A DNA stretch of 64,000 nt from the NCBI GenBank assembly GCA_964458495.1, contig CAYWJB010000012.1, forward strand, positions 1 to 64,000. The letters run 5' to 3'. The notes under the pieces were generated by a model, which had not been told where the DNA came from, made no database searches, and saw only the letters and a list, made by a program, of their open reading frames with translations. Position 1 is the first letter of the stretch. The number at the start of each line of letters is the position of its first letter. Shown here one piece after another: positions 25,786-34,957 of this stretch. This stretch comes from JANWVO01 sp964458495 (GTDB lineage: Bacteria > Acidobacteriota > Terriglobia > Bryobacterales > Bryobacteraceae). The translations under genes and the position numbers were made by a program.

Positions 25786-26079
25786 TCGCAAGCGTCGCAG
25801 CCGCCTTTCCTCCGGGTTTGGCGGCTCAAGAATCGGGCCGGTTCGCCACCGTCCGGAAGTGGACCGGTCCGTCTCCGCGGTGAACAAGGGGACTGCCCGT
25901 TGTCTCCAGCCAGGCGCCTGCGCATTGCCGCCATGTGAGGCACCAGCGCTTCCATTCCTGATGCACCAGTGTGGCTGATGAAGCGCGGGCGGGTGCTGCA
26001 AGGGAGGAATTCCCGCGGATACAAAGTGGAAACCGGGATCCTGCGCCGCCGGCCGAGAGAAACCGCGTCGCAGCGCGCT
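25786..26079. other. Convergent spacer with a weak hairpin
   Basis: AGCCGCC (25799-25805) and GGCGGCT (25820-25826) can pair across a 14-base loop just downstream of the receptor stop. There is no T-run, so it is at best a weak terminator. Nothing else is recognised before the converging TPR gene. Confidence 0.35.
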
Positions 26080-27006
26080 CTACTGGCCGGAAAGCTTGCG
26101 GCGCGCGAAGGGACGGGCGAACGCCGCGGGCGGATTGTGAGCCGTGGTCTGCGAGGCGCGGCGGTAGCAAGCCATCGCCTCCTCCTTCTGGCCGAGCCTC
26201 TCATGCGCCATTCCCATCAGGCATTGGATGAACGGATCGTTCTGGTTGGCCTGCCTGAGTTGCTCCAGAGCGCCGGCGGCATCGCCAGTGTACAGGGCTA
26301 CGTATCCGGCGAGATAGGGGAGGAAGGGCTGCTGCTGTTTGGCCATCTCGGGGTGGGCATCGAGCAAAGCCCTGGCGGCAGCGACATGCTTCAGGGCCTC
26401 GTCCTTCTGCCCGCGGCGGGCGGCGAGGCGGGCCATGGCATGTTCCAGCCGGAACATCCAGAGGGCGCGGCGGTCCTCGCTGATGTCAGGCTCTTTGAGC
26501 CCGGTTTCCGTCCCGAGGCGGTAGAGCCGCTCGGCCTCGTCGAAGGCGCCGGCCTCGATGCAGACGCGGGCGACTTCGTTGGCCGCCTCTCCCGCGGCAT
26601 AGTGGTTGCCGCGCCCGAGCCAGTAGTCATGCAGCATGCGGCCCAGGCGGGCCGAGCCGGCGCAATCGTTGTCGAATGCGTAGGACATGGCCATCTGGCG
26701 GCGGGCGACGGCGCGGGCTTCCTCATTCGGGGCGGCGTCGACCGATTTCTGGAAATACTGGCGCGCCTCCGAAGTGCGCCCGAGCAGGTCGAGCACGACG
26801 CCGGCGGCGTTGAGCGCGGCCGTGTTGGCGGGGTTCTTTTCGATCTCGGCCTGGTAGAGCCGCAGGGCGTCTTCGAACTGGCCGGCGCGGATGAGCTTCT
26901 GGCCCTCGCGGAGGAATTCGGGCGTGCTGGCCTGCTTCGGCTGGGCGGAGGCCGCCGCGGCAGCAAGAATCAAAAGACAGGAGAAATGTTTCGTCATCGG
27001 CAGCAT
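26080..27006 (-). CDS. Secreted tetratricopeptide repeat protein
   Basis: The 308-residue protein has a signal peptide (MTKHFSCLLILAAAAASAQ, with a possible start at the second Met) followed by TPR units. The first unit is FLREGQKLIRAGQFEDALRLYQAEIEKNP, followed by NTAALNAAGVVLDLLGRTSEARQYF. Further TPR-like helices run to about residue 300, ending with MGMAHERLGQKEEAMACYRRA. Such periplasmic TPR proteins serve as scaffolds; the partner is unknown. It lies 107 bases downstream of the sigma-54 activator gene on the same strand and may share its transcript. Confidence 0.85.
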   Translation of the reverse strand: MLPMTKHFSCLLILAAAAASAQPKQASTPEFLREGQKLIRAGQFEDALRLYQAEIEKNPANTAALNAAGVVLDLLGRTSEARQYFQKSVDAAPNEEARAVARRQMAMSYAFDNDCAGSARLGRMLHDYWLGRGNHYAAGEAANEVARVCIEAGAFDEAERLYRLGTETGLKEPDISEDRRALWMFRLEHAMARLAARRGQKDEALKHVAAARALLDAHPEMAKQQQPFLPYLAGYVALYTGDAAGALEQLRQANQNDPFIQCLMGMAHERLGQKEEAMACYRRASQTTAHNPPAAFARPFARRKLSGQ

Positions 27007-27113
27007 GGCGGGTCCCTCTTTTCGCAGTGTCTCATGAGGCGCGTCCGGCGCGGGGGAGGTTACCGGAGCGCGGGGGCTCGCCTACGGACGGCCGTGAAGC
27101 GGCCCGCAGGCGC

Positions 27114-28979
27114 TCACGCCCCCTGCCTGGATCTGAGTCCCAGACTGTGCACAAGCCGGGAGAAATGGCTTGCGTTCAGCCCAAGCCGGCGGGCAGCCTC
27201 CTGCTGCACGCCGTCCGATTCGGCAAGCGCGGTGAGCAGAATCTTCCGTTTCGCTTCGCGGAGGCTGGCGTAGTAGCCCGTTTCCGCGCCCGCGCCCGGA
27301 TCGTCAGCGTCGAAGACGTACTCAGGCAAATCCTCTTCGAGGATTTCGGCGCCGGAACAGAACACGACAGCGCGCTCGATGGCGTTTTGCAGCTCGCGCA
27401 CGTTGCCGGGCCAGTCGTACGCCATAAGGCGGCGGCGGGCCTGCGGTGAAATTCCGTGTATGCGGCGCGCGCCGGAACGGGAGAAACGGGCGAGGAAATG
27501 GGCGGCCAGCAGCGGGATGTCGGCCCGGCGCTCCCGCAACGGCGGCACATGGATCGTGATGACGTGGATCCGGTAGTAGAGGTCGCTCCGGAACCGGCCG
27601 GCTTCCACTTCGGCGGCCAGATTGCGGTTGGTGGCGGCCACAAGCCGGATGTCGGCGCGCAGCGGGGCGATGGCGCCCACGCGCTCATACTCGCGTTCCT
27701 GCAGGACGCGGAGCAGCCTTGCCTGGATGGCGGGGTCCATTTCGCCGATTTCGTCCAGGAACAGCGTGCCCCCGGCGGCGGCCTCGATTTTGCCGTACTT
27801 GAGGGAGACCGCGCCGGTGAAGGCGCCGCGCTCGTGTCCGAACAGGTCGCTTTCGAGCAGCGTCGGCGACAGCGTGGCGCAGTTGACGGCGACGAAAGGC
27901 CCCTTCGCGCGGCGGCTGGAGGCGTGAATGGCGCGGGCGACCGGCTCTTTGCCGGCGCCGGTTTCCCCGGTGATGAGTACGGTAGCATCGGAGGGGGCGG
28001 CCTTCAGGATCTGGGCCTTGAGCGCCAGAATGGCGGGGGTCTCTCCGAGAATGACGCCGCTCGAATCCAGCTCGTCCGAGAGCAGGCGGTTTTCGCGCCG
28101 CAGGCGTTCAATCCGGGCGAGGTTGGCCAAGGGGCCGGCAGCCAGCCTGGTGGCGGCGCAAAGCCATTCCAGATGGCGGGGCTCCACTGCGCCGCCGTCC
28201 GGCGGGCTCTCCAGGGCGAGGAAGCCCGCCGCGCCCGCGTCGCACATCAGGGGAAGGATTTGCAGCATCCGCCGCCCCCCTTCCAGTTCCAGCGACAGCG
28301 CCGCGCGCTGTTCGAGGGCCTGCGTGATGTAGGGTTCGGGCAGGGGGAAAGGCGGGGCAGGGCCGGCATCCCGGCTCCATCCGGCCGCCGGGCCTGGCAC
28401 GCCGGTAGAGGGATCGAACAAGGCGAGAACGGCGCGCGCGGCAGGGACTGTTTGAAACACGGCTTCGAGGAATTGTTTTCGCGCGGCGCCGAGATCCGTC
28501 GCCGCGGGCAGAGATCCAGCCAGGCCGAGCAATGCGGCCATGTCCGGCTCTCTGCAACCCTCCCCGCAGCCGGGGGTGGAAATGGCGGCAGGATCGAGCG
28601 GCCGGCACGCTCCGACGTCGATCCGCAAAGTCTCTGTTGCGCAACCGGCGCCAACGTTCTCCGTGAGCCGCAGCCCGCCGGAAACCAGCGTGTCGTCGAG
28701 AAACAGAAACCGGCAGGAGCCGGCGCGGACTTCGTCCTCATGAGCCAGGCGGCGCTCCGCGACGCGGTCCCCGTTGACGAACGTGCCGTTGGATGAGCCC
28801 AGGTCGCGGAGGATCCAGGCGCCGTCACGGCTTTCCAGCACGAGATGGCGGCGGGAAAGCAGGGGGTCTTCGGGCGAAAGGGAGTTGGAAGGATCCCGGC
28901 CGATCGTGAACGGCTCCTCCCCGAGAGCCCGGTCCAGCCCCAGCGCGAGCCCTCCGACACCGAGCAGAGCAAATGGCAT
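27114..28979 (-). CDS. Sigma-54-dependent activator with FHA and GAF-like domains
   Basis: The 621-residue bacterial enhancer-binding protein opens with an FHA domain (about 20-95: TIGRDPSNSL, SRRHLVLE, LGSSNGTFVNG) that would bind a phosphothreonine partner. A GAF-like region follows at about 145-290. The AAA+ domain has Walker A GETGAGKE near 335, an intact GAFTGA loop near 384 (contacts sigma-54), Walker B GGTLFLDEIGEM and YDWPGNVRELQNAIERA. A Fis-type helix-turn-helix lies at about 575-615 (AARRLGLNASHFSRLV). The FHA input implies control by a Ser/Thr kinase rather than a two-component partner. It is divergent from the small secreted protein gene, whose upstream region has a sigma-54-like promoter. 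Confidence 0.94.
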   Translation of the reverse strand: MPFALLGVGGLALGLDRALGEEPFTIGRDPSNSLSPEDPLLSRRHLVLESRDGAWILRDLGSSNGTFVNGDRVAERRLAHEDEVRAGSCRFLFLDDTLVSGGLRLTENVGAGCATETLRIDVGACRPLDPAAISTPGCGEGCREPDMAALLGLAGSLPAATDLGAARKQFLEAVFQTVPAARAVLALFDPSTGVPGPAAGWSRDAGPAPPFPLPEPYITQALEQRAALSLELEGGRRMLQILPLMCDAGAAGFLALESPPDGGAVEPRHLEWLCAATRLAAGPLANLARIERLRRENRLLSDELDSSGVILGETPAILALKAQILKAAPSDATVLITGETGAGKEPVARAIHASSRRAKGPFVAVNCATLSPTLLESDLFGHERGAFTGAVSLKYGKIEAAAGGTLFLDEIGEMDPAIQARLLRVLQEREYERVGAIAPLRADIRLVAATNRNLAAEVEAGRFRSDLYYRIHVITIHVPPLRERRADIPLLAAHFLARFSRSGARRIHGISPQARRRLMAYDWPGNVRELQNAIERAVVFCSGAEILEEDLPEYVFDADDPGAGAETGYYASLREAKRKILLTALAESDGVQQEAARRLGLNASHFSRLVHSLGLRSRQGA

Positions 28980-29163
28980 GGCAGTCCTCTCTCCTCATGA
29001 CCTTGCAAGCCTGCTCCATCGGGGAGGAGATGAGAAACAGGCAACCTGACCCTCTGTCCGCAGCGCCGGGACCTGCCCGGCTGCATCGCTTTTCGCCGTC
29101 CCTCAAGTATGGGGCCTGGGGGGCCGCGATGCAAACCGGCTTGCCGATTTGGAAACTGTGAGG

Positions 29164-29179
29164 TTGCCGGAACCGGCAA
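29164..29179. promoter_or_regulatory. Inverted repeat TTGCCGG-AA-CCGGCAA, candidate activator site
   Basis: This is a perfect 7-bp inverted repeat with a 2-base centre. Related half-sites AACCGGC and TTGCCGA lie back to back at 29134-29147, one to two helical turns away. Position about 100 bases upstream of the sigma-54-like promoter suits an enhancer for a bacterial enhancer-binding protein. Confidence 0.4.
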
Positions 29180-29277
29180 GCGAGGCCAATACTTCGTGCG
29201 AAGGAAAGGCTTGGGCGGGAAGCCGGACCCATTGTTTTGCAGTCAGTTGAGGGGCATGGCAAGCCGATGGCCGGGAT

Positions 29278-29293
29278 TGGCCACCGGAGTGCT
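29278..29293 (+). promoter_or_regulatory. Candidate sigma-54 (-24/-12) promoter
   Basis: TGGC at 29278-29281 and TGCT at 29290-29293 place the invariant GG and GC ten bases apart, as sigma-54 requires. The match beyond these cores is poor, and such pairs occur by chance in GC-rich DNA. The divergent sigma-54 activator gene is the main support. Confidence 0.3.
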
Positions 29294-29376
29294 ACATCAG
29301 AGGGCACGCGCTTCCGGTCCGGGATCAGCCGTCCCGCGCTGCCGGCGCCAATGTCAGAGAGGCTATGGAGATTCGA

Positions 29377-29787
29377 ATGAAGTCAACGCTGTTGTTCCTG
29401 TTTGCCGCGGCGCTGTACGCCGCGCCCGTGGTGTGCGCGCAGACGCAGACCCGGATCGAGATCCCGTTCGCGTTCACCGTGGGCAATACCGAGCACCCGG
29501 CGGGTGTGTGGGTGGTGACCCAGAAAGCGGCGAACCCGGGCCTGCTGAGTTTCGCCCGGCAAGGCGGGAGCGAGACATTCTTTGCTTCCACGCTTCCCGC
29601 CGCCGGCGAGCAAAACTCTGATCCCGCCCGTGTCATGTTCAATGTTTACGAGGGCAGGTACTTTCTCTCGGAGCTTTGGCGCACAGGCAAAGCGGGGATC
29701 TACTTTGCGCCGGGCAAGCAGGAGCGGGCGCTCCTGGCCGCGCGCCGGCAAGGTGAAAAGATGTCAGTGATCGCAGGCTCGAAGTAA
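29377..29787 (+). CDS. Small secreted protein, acidobacterial IPFAF...PAG.W family (paralogue 1)
   Basis: The 136-residue protein has a signal peptide (MKSTLLFLFAAALYAAPVVCAQ). ATG 29377 is preferred over 29365 because it has GGAG six bases upstream and gives a clean signal. The mature part has IEIPFAFTVGNTEHPAGVW, a run of predicted strands, and YFLSELW...YFAPGKQERALL. The second copy at 34298-34717 shares these blocks. Family function is not known; members are common and often abundant in acidobacterial genomes. It stands alone, opposite the sigma-54 activator, and is followed by a strong hairpin. Confidence 0.8.
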   Translation: MKSTLLFLFAAALYAAPVVCAQTQTRIEIPFAFTVGNTEHPAGVWVVTQKAANPGLLSFARQGGSETFFASTLPAAGEQNSDPARVMFNVYEGRYFLSELWRTGKAGIYFAPGKQERALLAARRQGEKMSVIAGSK

Positions 29788-30219
29788 TCCCGCCGTGCTG
29801 GCCCGTCCCCGGATGGAAGCGCCCCGGGGAGCGCCCGGAGGATGCCGGCCCCGGTTCCCTTCCAGGAGCCTGGGCCGGCAGGCGCATTCTGCACCGGCTT
29901 GACGAGGCGAGTTGGCTCGCAGAACTGTCTCACGAACCGGATTACACGGCCATGGCAGGTGCGTCTCCGCGCAGCGTGGCGCAAGAGAGTCCCTCCCCCA
30001 CGCAGCCAGACTCGGGAAGGCAAGCCTTGGCGGGGGGCGGCCCCGTGTCATGAAATGCCCCTGCCGGGTCGCCGGATGCCTCGCGTTCCCGCACAGCCCG
30101 GGACGGCCGGGAAACGGCCGGCCGGGGTGCGGAGGCGGAGCAGCAAAAAAGGACAATCGCAGTTTCTTCTCTTGCTTCCCCGGCGTCAGAGGTGTACCAA
30201 GGGAGGGGGGCTTCCCGCC
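29788..30219. other. Spacer with a long hairpin downstream of the small secreted protein
   Basis: The hairpin at 29843-29880 is listed separately. The remainder up to the kinase start shows an open frame in the kinase frame, but its Arg/Pro-rich translation is not protein-like and I read it as non-coding leader. Confidence 0.45.
29843..29880 (+). terminator. Extended hairpin after the small secreted protein gene
   Basis: A 9-bp perfect stem TGCCGGCCC/GGGCCGGCA encloses a second 6-bp stem GGTTCC/GGAGCC (one G-U) with loop CTTCCA. There is no T-run after it, so it is either an atypical terminator or a 3' mRNA stabiliser. Confidence 0.4.
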
Positions 30220-33200
30220 ATGCCCTGGGCCTCCATCAGGGCCGGACCGGCGATTCTATGCACCCTTATGCCCCTGTGGGCAGCGAGGTTGCCCTGCAGG
30301 GTCTATACCCTTGCTGACGGGCTCCCGCACAACCACGTCACCGGCATCACTCAGGACTCGCGCGGGCTGCTGTGGGTGGGTACGACCGAGGGGATCGCAC
30401 GTTTTGACGGCGTGGCGTTCCGGACCTACGGCGAGCGGGACGGGCTTGCGCACCGCTTCGTGACTTTCGTGCACGAGACGCGGGATGGCACGCTTTGGGC
30501 CGGAACAGCGCGCGGGCTGTGCCGGATGCTCCCGCGGCGAGAGGGCGGGCGGCTCTTTCAATGCTGGGCACCCGGAGCGGAACCACCCGACAGGCACGTC
30601 CTGGCGATGCACGAAGACACGCGGGGCGGGCTATGGGTCGGCACGGGCGGCGGGGTTTTCCGGGTGCTTCGCGGCGCCGGGCCGCCGGACCGCCTTGCCT
30701 TTGAGAGGGTGGATCTGGGGCTGCCTCCAGAGGAGGTGGATCGGTCCATCCACAGTTTCTCCGAGTGTCCGGACGGGGCATTCTGGGCTGCAGGCGGCGG
30801 CGGGCTTTTCCGGTGGAGGCCAGGAGACAAGAGAGTTGATCGCTTCACCAGGCGGGAAGGGCTGCCCCAAAACCAGACCAGAAAGATCCTGTGCGACAGC
30901 CGGGGGAGAGTGTGGGCGGGGCTCTGGGATCAAGGTCTGGCGCTGCTGGCGCCGGCCCCGGTCCCTGGCCGGCCGGCAGTGCAATGGACATACAGGGGCC
31001 GGGGCCCTGATCTGGGCACTCACGTCATGGGGCTGATTGAAACCTCAGACGGCAGAATCCTGGCGTCTGTCGCCGATGCGCTGAACGAATTGCTGCCGCC
31101 GGCGGAGGGCCGGACGGGGCGTATGCGAAGATTCGGAAAGCGCGAAGGACTGGGGTCGGATTTGGCCACGGAGATAGCCGAGGACCGGGAGGGTAACCTG
31201 TGGATCGCGTCCTCGGATGGCGGAGTGACGCAGATCCTGAAGCGGGGGTTCACCTCGTTCGGACGCGAGGACGGAATCCCGAAGCCGGACACCAGCTTTC
31301 TGGTCGATGTCGAGGGCGAGGGGGTGGTGGCGGGCAGAGCCGGGTTCCTCCACAGGTTCGACGGCGTCCGCTTCCACACGGTGCGGCTAAATTTGCCGGC
31401 GGAGCTGTTTGAAGACCCGGTCCTGCTCGGTTGGGGGTGGGGGCAGTCCATCCTGCGCGACCGCGAGGGCGATTGGTGGATTCCCACCGAGACCGGCATA
31501 TACCGCTTCGGACGCCCGGCCAGGCTGGCAGATCTCGCCAGCGCGGCGCCGAAGGCGCACTACACGGTGAAAGACGGGCTGGCCTCGAACGCGGTGTTCC
31601 GGTTGTTCGAGGACAGCCGGGGAGACGTCTGGATCTCGTTGCTGGGCACGCAGCGGCCGCTGGCGACGTGGGTGCGGCGCAGGGGGAGTTTTACAAGCCA
31701 TGAGGTCCTCGACGGGGCGGGCAGGAGGAAGACGCTGGCGCCGACGGCATTCGCGGAAGACCGCTTTGGAGAGGTTTGGGTCGGCTTCTTCGACGGCGGG
31801 CTGGCGCGGTGCTGCCGCAAAGGGTGGGAACATTTCGGGGCGGAGGCAGGGGCACCTGCCGGCTTCGTGAATGCTTTCCTGGTGGATGGAAAAGGCCGGC
31901 TGTGGGTGGGGAGCAACGACGGTTTGAGGCGGGTGAACGACCCGGGGGCGCCAAAGCCCGAATTCCTCGCTTACGGCCGGAAGCACGGCTTGCCGTCGGA
32001 ATACGTGACGTCGCTGGCGGAGGACCACTTCGGCAGGATTTACATCGGGATGCACAGCCGGGTCTCCGTGTTGGATCCCGACGAAGAAACTTCGGGCGGG
32101 TCGCCTCGGCTGAGCCATTACTCGGGCGCGGAGGGTGTCTTGAATGGCAATGTGCGCGCGATGATCCGCGACCGGCAAGGCGCGATCTGGGCCGGCGGGG
32201 TGAATGGCGTGTTCCGGTTCGACCCGGAGCCCCGGAAGCGGGGCCTGCCCGCGCCGGCCGTCCGGTTCATGGCCCTGAAGTTGGGGGGCGTCCCTCTGCA
32301 GATTTCCGAATTCGGCGAGCGCCATTTGAGCGGGTATTCGTTCTCCGACAGGGGCGGGGCGGTGGAGGTGGGGTTTTCCCTTCCGGGTGCGGACAGCAGG
32401 TCCGAGCGGAGGTATTCCTACCTGCTGGAGGGTTCCGGCGGGCAATGGACTCCGCTCTCATCCGTTCAGGCAATCGCGCTGACCGGGTTGAGTGCGGGAC
32501 GGTACAGGCTGCTGGTGAAAGCCGCCGCCGAGGGTGAGCCCGGGGAGGAACCGGCGGTCTTCGAGTTCTCTGTCACGGCGCCTTTCTACCGCCGCGGCTG
32601 GTTCATGGGCGTGCTCGGGGCGGCCGTGGGGCTTGCAGCCTTCTGGATGCGCTGGAGCCGGTACAAGCGCGCGCTGGCTTTGGAGAGAATGCGGATGCAG
32701 ATCGCCACCGATTTGCACGACGAGCTGGGCGCCGGCCTGACGCAGTTGGCGCTGGGAAGCGAATTGGCCCGGCTGAGCGGCGATGAGCCTTCCAAGACGG
32801 CTGCACTCGGGCAGGCGGCAGGGCTGGCGCGGGAGATGATCGGTTCGGTGAGCGATCTGGTTTTCGCCATCAGCCCGAGACAGGACGACGCCAGGAGTCT
32901 GGCTCTGAGGATGCGGGCCGTGGCCGAGGAGGCCGTTGCGGCCGCGAATCTCCGCCTCGATTTCGAAGCCTCGGGAGAGGCTGCGGATGTGCGCCTGGAC
33001 CCGGAGCAGCGGCGGCAGATTCTGGCGGTGTTCCGGGAGGCGGTCCGGAACGCGGTCAAGCACTCCGGCGGCACGTGCGTCGCGGTCAGAATGCGCCTGG
33101 AGGACGCGGCGCTGGTGCTGGCGGTGTCGGACGATGGCAGGGGGTTGGAGGGGGCCCGCCTGATTGAGTCCGGCTGCACGCATGGAATCGCGGGGATGCG

Positions 33201-33387
33201 CTGGAGGGCGCAGATACTGGGAGGCCGGCTGGAGATGGGCTCCGCAGGAGAGAAGGGCCTGAAGGTGACGCTGCGCGTGCCGTTGCGCCGGAAGCTGAAA
33301 GCCAGGGCGGAAACAGGGGAGGGGTGGGCGCGCGAATCCCGCGGGCAGGCGGAACCGTGCAGGCCTTCTGAAGGTGGCGCGAGATGA
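30220..33387 (+). CDS. Hybrid-type sensor kinase: two-component propeller sensor, Y_Y_Y domain, HisKA_3 kinase
   Basis: The 1055-residue inner-membrane kinase has an N-terminal export signal (MPWASIRAGPAILCTLMPLW). About fourteen propeller-type repeats of the form ITQDSRGLLWVGTTEGIARFDG form the periplasmic sensor to about residue 700. A Y_Y_Y-like beta domain follows (RRYSYLLEGSGGQWTPLS), then a transmembrane helix (WFMGVLGAAVGLAAFWM). The HisKA_3 dimer domain has the phospho-acceptor His in ATDLHDELGAGLTQL. The HATPase domain has REAVRNAVKHSGG and SDDGRGLEGA. ATG 30220 follows GGGAGGGG and gives a clean signal. Its stop overlaps the response-regulator start in ATGA. The ligand is unknown; the architecture recalls polysaccharide-sensing BT-type systems, but here without a fused regulator. 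Confidence 0.93.
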   Translation: MPWASIRAGPAILCTLMPLWAARLPCRVYTLADGLPHNHVTGITQDSRGLLWVGTTEGIARFDGVAFRTYGERDGLAHRFVTFVHETRDGTLWAGTARGLCRMLPRREGGRLFQCWAPGAEPPDRHVLAMHEDTRGGLWVGTGGGVFRVLRGAGPPDRLAFERVDLGLPPEEVDRSIHSFSECPDGAFWAAGGGGLFRWRPGDKRVDRFTRREGLPQNQTRKILCDSRGRVWAGLWDQGLALLAPAPVPGRPAVQWTYRGRGPDLGTHVMGLIETSDGRILASVADALNELLPPAEGRTGRMRRFGKREGLGSDLATEIAEDREGNLWIASSDGGVTQILKRGFTSFGREDGIPKPDTSFLVDVEGEGVVAGRAGFLHRFDGVRFHTVRLNLPAELFEDPVLLGWGWGQSILRDREGDWWIPTETGIYRFGRPARLADLASAAPKAHYTVKDGLASNAVFRLFEDSRGDVWISLLGTQRPLATWVRRRGSFTSHEVLDGAGRRKTLAPTAFAEDRFGEVWVGFFDGGLARCCRKGWEHFGAEAGAPAGFVNAFLVDGKGRLWVGSNDGLRRVNDPGAPKPEFLAYGRKHGLPSEYVTSLAEDHFGRIYIGMHSRVSVLDPDEETSGGSPRLSHYSGAEGVLNGNVRAMIRDRQGAIWAGGVNGVFRFDPEPRKRGLPAPAVRFMALKLGGVPLQISEFGERHLSGYSFSDRGGAVEVGFSLPGADSRSERRYSYLLEGSGGQWTPLSSVQAIALTGLSAGRYRLLVKAAAEGEPGEEPAVFEFSVTAPFYRRGWFMGVLGAAVGLAAFWMRWSRYKRALALERMRMQIATDLHDELGAGLTQLALGSELARLSGDEPSKTAALGQAAGLAREMIGSVSDLVFAISPRQDDARSLALRMRAVAEEAVAAANLRLDFEASGEAADVRLDPEQRRQILAVFREAVRNAVKHSGGTCVAVRMRLEDAALVLAVSDDGRGLEGARLIESGCTHGIAGMRWRAQILGGRLEMGSAGEKGLKVTLRVPLRRKLKARAETGEGWARESRGQAEPCRPSEGGAR

Positions 33388-34019
33388 CCGAAGTGGTCAT
33401 CGTCGAGGATCAGCGGGAGATCCGCGACGGGCTCGCGCTCCTGATAGGAAGCATGGAAGGGTACCGCTGTGCGAGGACGTTCGGCTCGATGGAGGCGGCG
33501 CTGAAGGCGATGGAGGACAAGCCCGCGGATCTGGCGCTCATCGACATCGGGCTCCCCGGGATGGATGGCATAGAAGGGACAAAGAGGCTGAAGTCGCTCC
33601 ACCCGGAGATGCAGATCCTGATTCTCAGCATCCACGGCGACGATGACCGGATCTTCCGGGCGGTTTGCGCGGGCGCGAGCGGCTACCTGCTGAAAAGCAC
33701 TCCGCCCGTGCGCATTCTTGAGGCGATCCGGGAGGCGGCGACGGGCGGAGCGCCGATGTCGCCCGAGATCGCCCGCCGGGTGATGGAACTGTTCCGCCGC
33801 CATCACCCGCCCGCGGAAGCGGACCACCGTCTCAGCCCCCAGGAGATGCACCTGTTGCAGTTGCTGGGCGAGGGTCACCATTACAAGACTGCGGCCGCGG
33901 AGATGAACCTGAGCCTGCACACGGTGGTCACCTACATCAAGCAGATCTACCGGAAGCTCCACGTGCATTCGAAGTCGGAAGCGGTGGCCAAGGCGCTGCG
34001 GGAGGGGTGGATCCGCTAA
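33384..34019 (+). CDS. NarL/LuxR-type response regulator
   Basis: The 211-residue protein has a receiver domain (about 1-120) with EDQREIRDG, the phospho-acceptor in LIDIGLPGMDG near residue 54, LSIHGD and the conserved Lys in GYLLKST. A LuxR-type helix-turn-helix follows at about 145-208 (LSPQEMHLLQLLGEG, then LSLHTVVTYIKQIYRKLHVHSKSEAV). It is translationally coupled to the upstream kinase through an ATGA overlap, so the two form a cognate pair. The next gene downstream is the second small secreted paralogue, a candidate target. Confidence 0.96.
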   Translation: MTEVVIVEDQREIRDGLALLIGSMEGYRCARTFGSMEAALKAMEDKPADLALIDIGLPGMDGIEGTKRLKSLHPEMQILILSIHGDDDRIFRAVCAGASGYLLKSTPPVRILEAIREAATGGAPMSPEIARRVMELFRRHHPPAEADHRLSPQEMHLLQLLGEGHHYKTAAAEMNLSLHTVVTYIKQIYRKLHVHSKSEAVAKALREGWIR

Positions 34020-34297
34020 GCGTTTCCACGCTGCGGGCGCGCTGCGGTGCAATCACCCCCGCATTTGCGCGGTGAACCCCGGTCCTGCGCGGCGCTCCGG
34101 CGGCGGATCCCCATATCTATGCGGCTAGGCAAGCGGGCGTGCGCTCTTTACAGTCAGGGTGAAAGCACTCCGGCGGCGTTGGTTGCCACGCGAACTCTCG
34201 CCCGCTGGCCCGGCCAGCCGCAAAAGGCGGGTCCGGCAAGATCGGCGGCGAGACGGAACGGTGCAGCCCCACATACCGCCGTGGCAAGGAGGAAGCA
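34020..34297. other. Spacer upstream of the second small secreted protein
   Basis: No gene is seen. A single CCGGCAA half-site (34233-34239) resembles the inverted repeat found upstream of the paralogue. I found no sigma-54-like promoter with correct spacing. Confidence 0.35.
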
Positions 34298-34717
34298 ATG
34301 CGCAAGAGCATCGTAATGCTGTTCGTGGCGCTGCTGGCTGCGGCGCCTTTGATGACAGGGCAAACCATGGTGACAGCGGACATTCCGTTTGCCATCTCCG
34401 TTTATGGCCGGGAGTACCCGGCGGGGCAGTGGGAGTTCCGGGTTCTGTCCGACCCGGTCAACGCTGTGCTCGCCCGAAACCTTGACGCGCGCGAGGCTTT
34501 CCTATTGGCTTCGAATGTCTTCCAGGAAAGAACCCTGGAGCGCGGCACATGGCCCACGAAGCTGGTTTTCAACAGATACGGGGACAAGTACTTTTTGTCG
34601 GAAGTTCACTTCGGCTGGCCCTCCTACAGATACTTCGCCCCCGGAAAGCAGGAGAGGGACCTGCTGGTGGCAGGCCTGAAACCGGCAAGGACGTGGATCT
34701 TCGCCAAGCTGAAGTAA
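34298..34717 (+). CDS. Small secreted protein, acidobacterial IPFA...PAG.W family (paralogue 2)
   Basis: The 139-residue protein has a signal peptide (MRKSIVMLFVALLAAAPLMTGQ) and an excellent ribosome site (AAGGAGG, seven bases before ATG). ADIPFAISVYGREYPAGQWEF and YFLSEVHFGWPSYRYFAPGKQERDLL align with the protein at 29377-29787, although the rest has diverged. Function is unknown. It is the first gene after the kinase/regulator pair, about 280 bases downstream, and has its own leader. Confidence 0.82.
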   Translation: MRKSIVMLFVALLAAAPLMTGQTMVTADIPFAISVYGREYPAGQWEFRVLSDPVNAVLARNLDAREAFLLASNVFQERTLERGTWPTKLVFNRYGDKYFLSEVHFGWPSYRYFAPGKQERDLLVAGLKPARTWIFAKLK

Positions 34718-34957
34718 TCCCGCGGCGCGCCCATCTGGGTGCCCGGGGCAGCGCAATGCAGGTTGCCTGAGCGAGTGGCGCCGGAAGCAGGAGGATCCGG
34801 CGCCGCTTCCCTGATGCGTCCGCCCCGGCGCCGGCAGCGGGCTGCCGCCCGGCTCTCGCATCGCAAACAGGAGGGGGCCAAGCAGCGCGCCGCAAGAGAA
34901 GCCGGTCGCGCCGTTTCAACGCCGGAACCGGGGAGTGCCGGGCGGGCGCGCTGGGGA

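Larger units (their letters stand above)
28980..29376. other. Divergent regulatory region between the sigma-54 activator and a small secreted protein
   Basis: This region of about 400 bases contains no gene. It holds a perfect inverted repeat (29164-29179), a related pair of half-sites just upstream (29134-29147) and a sigma-54-like promoter (29278-29293), each listed separately. Confidence 0.5.

Noticed and set aside
29842..30219. N-terminal extension of the propeller kinase by 126 residues
   Set aside because: The extension is Arg/Pro-rich without family similarity, while ATG 30220 has a ribosome site and starts a signal peptide.
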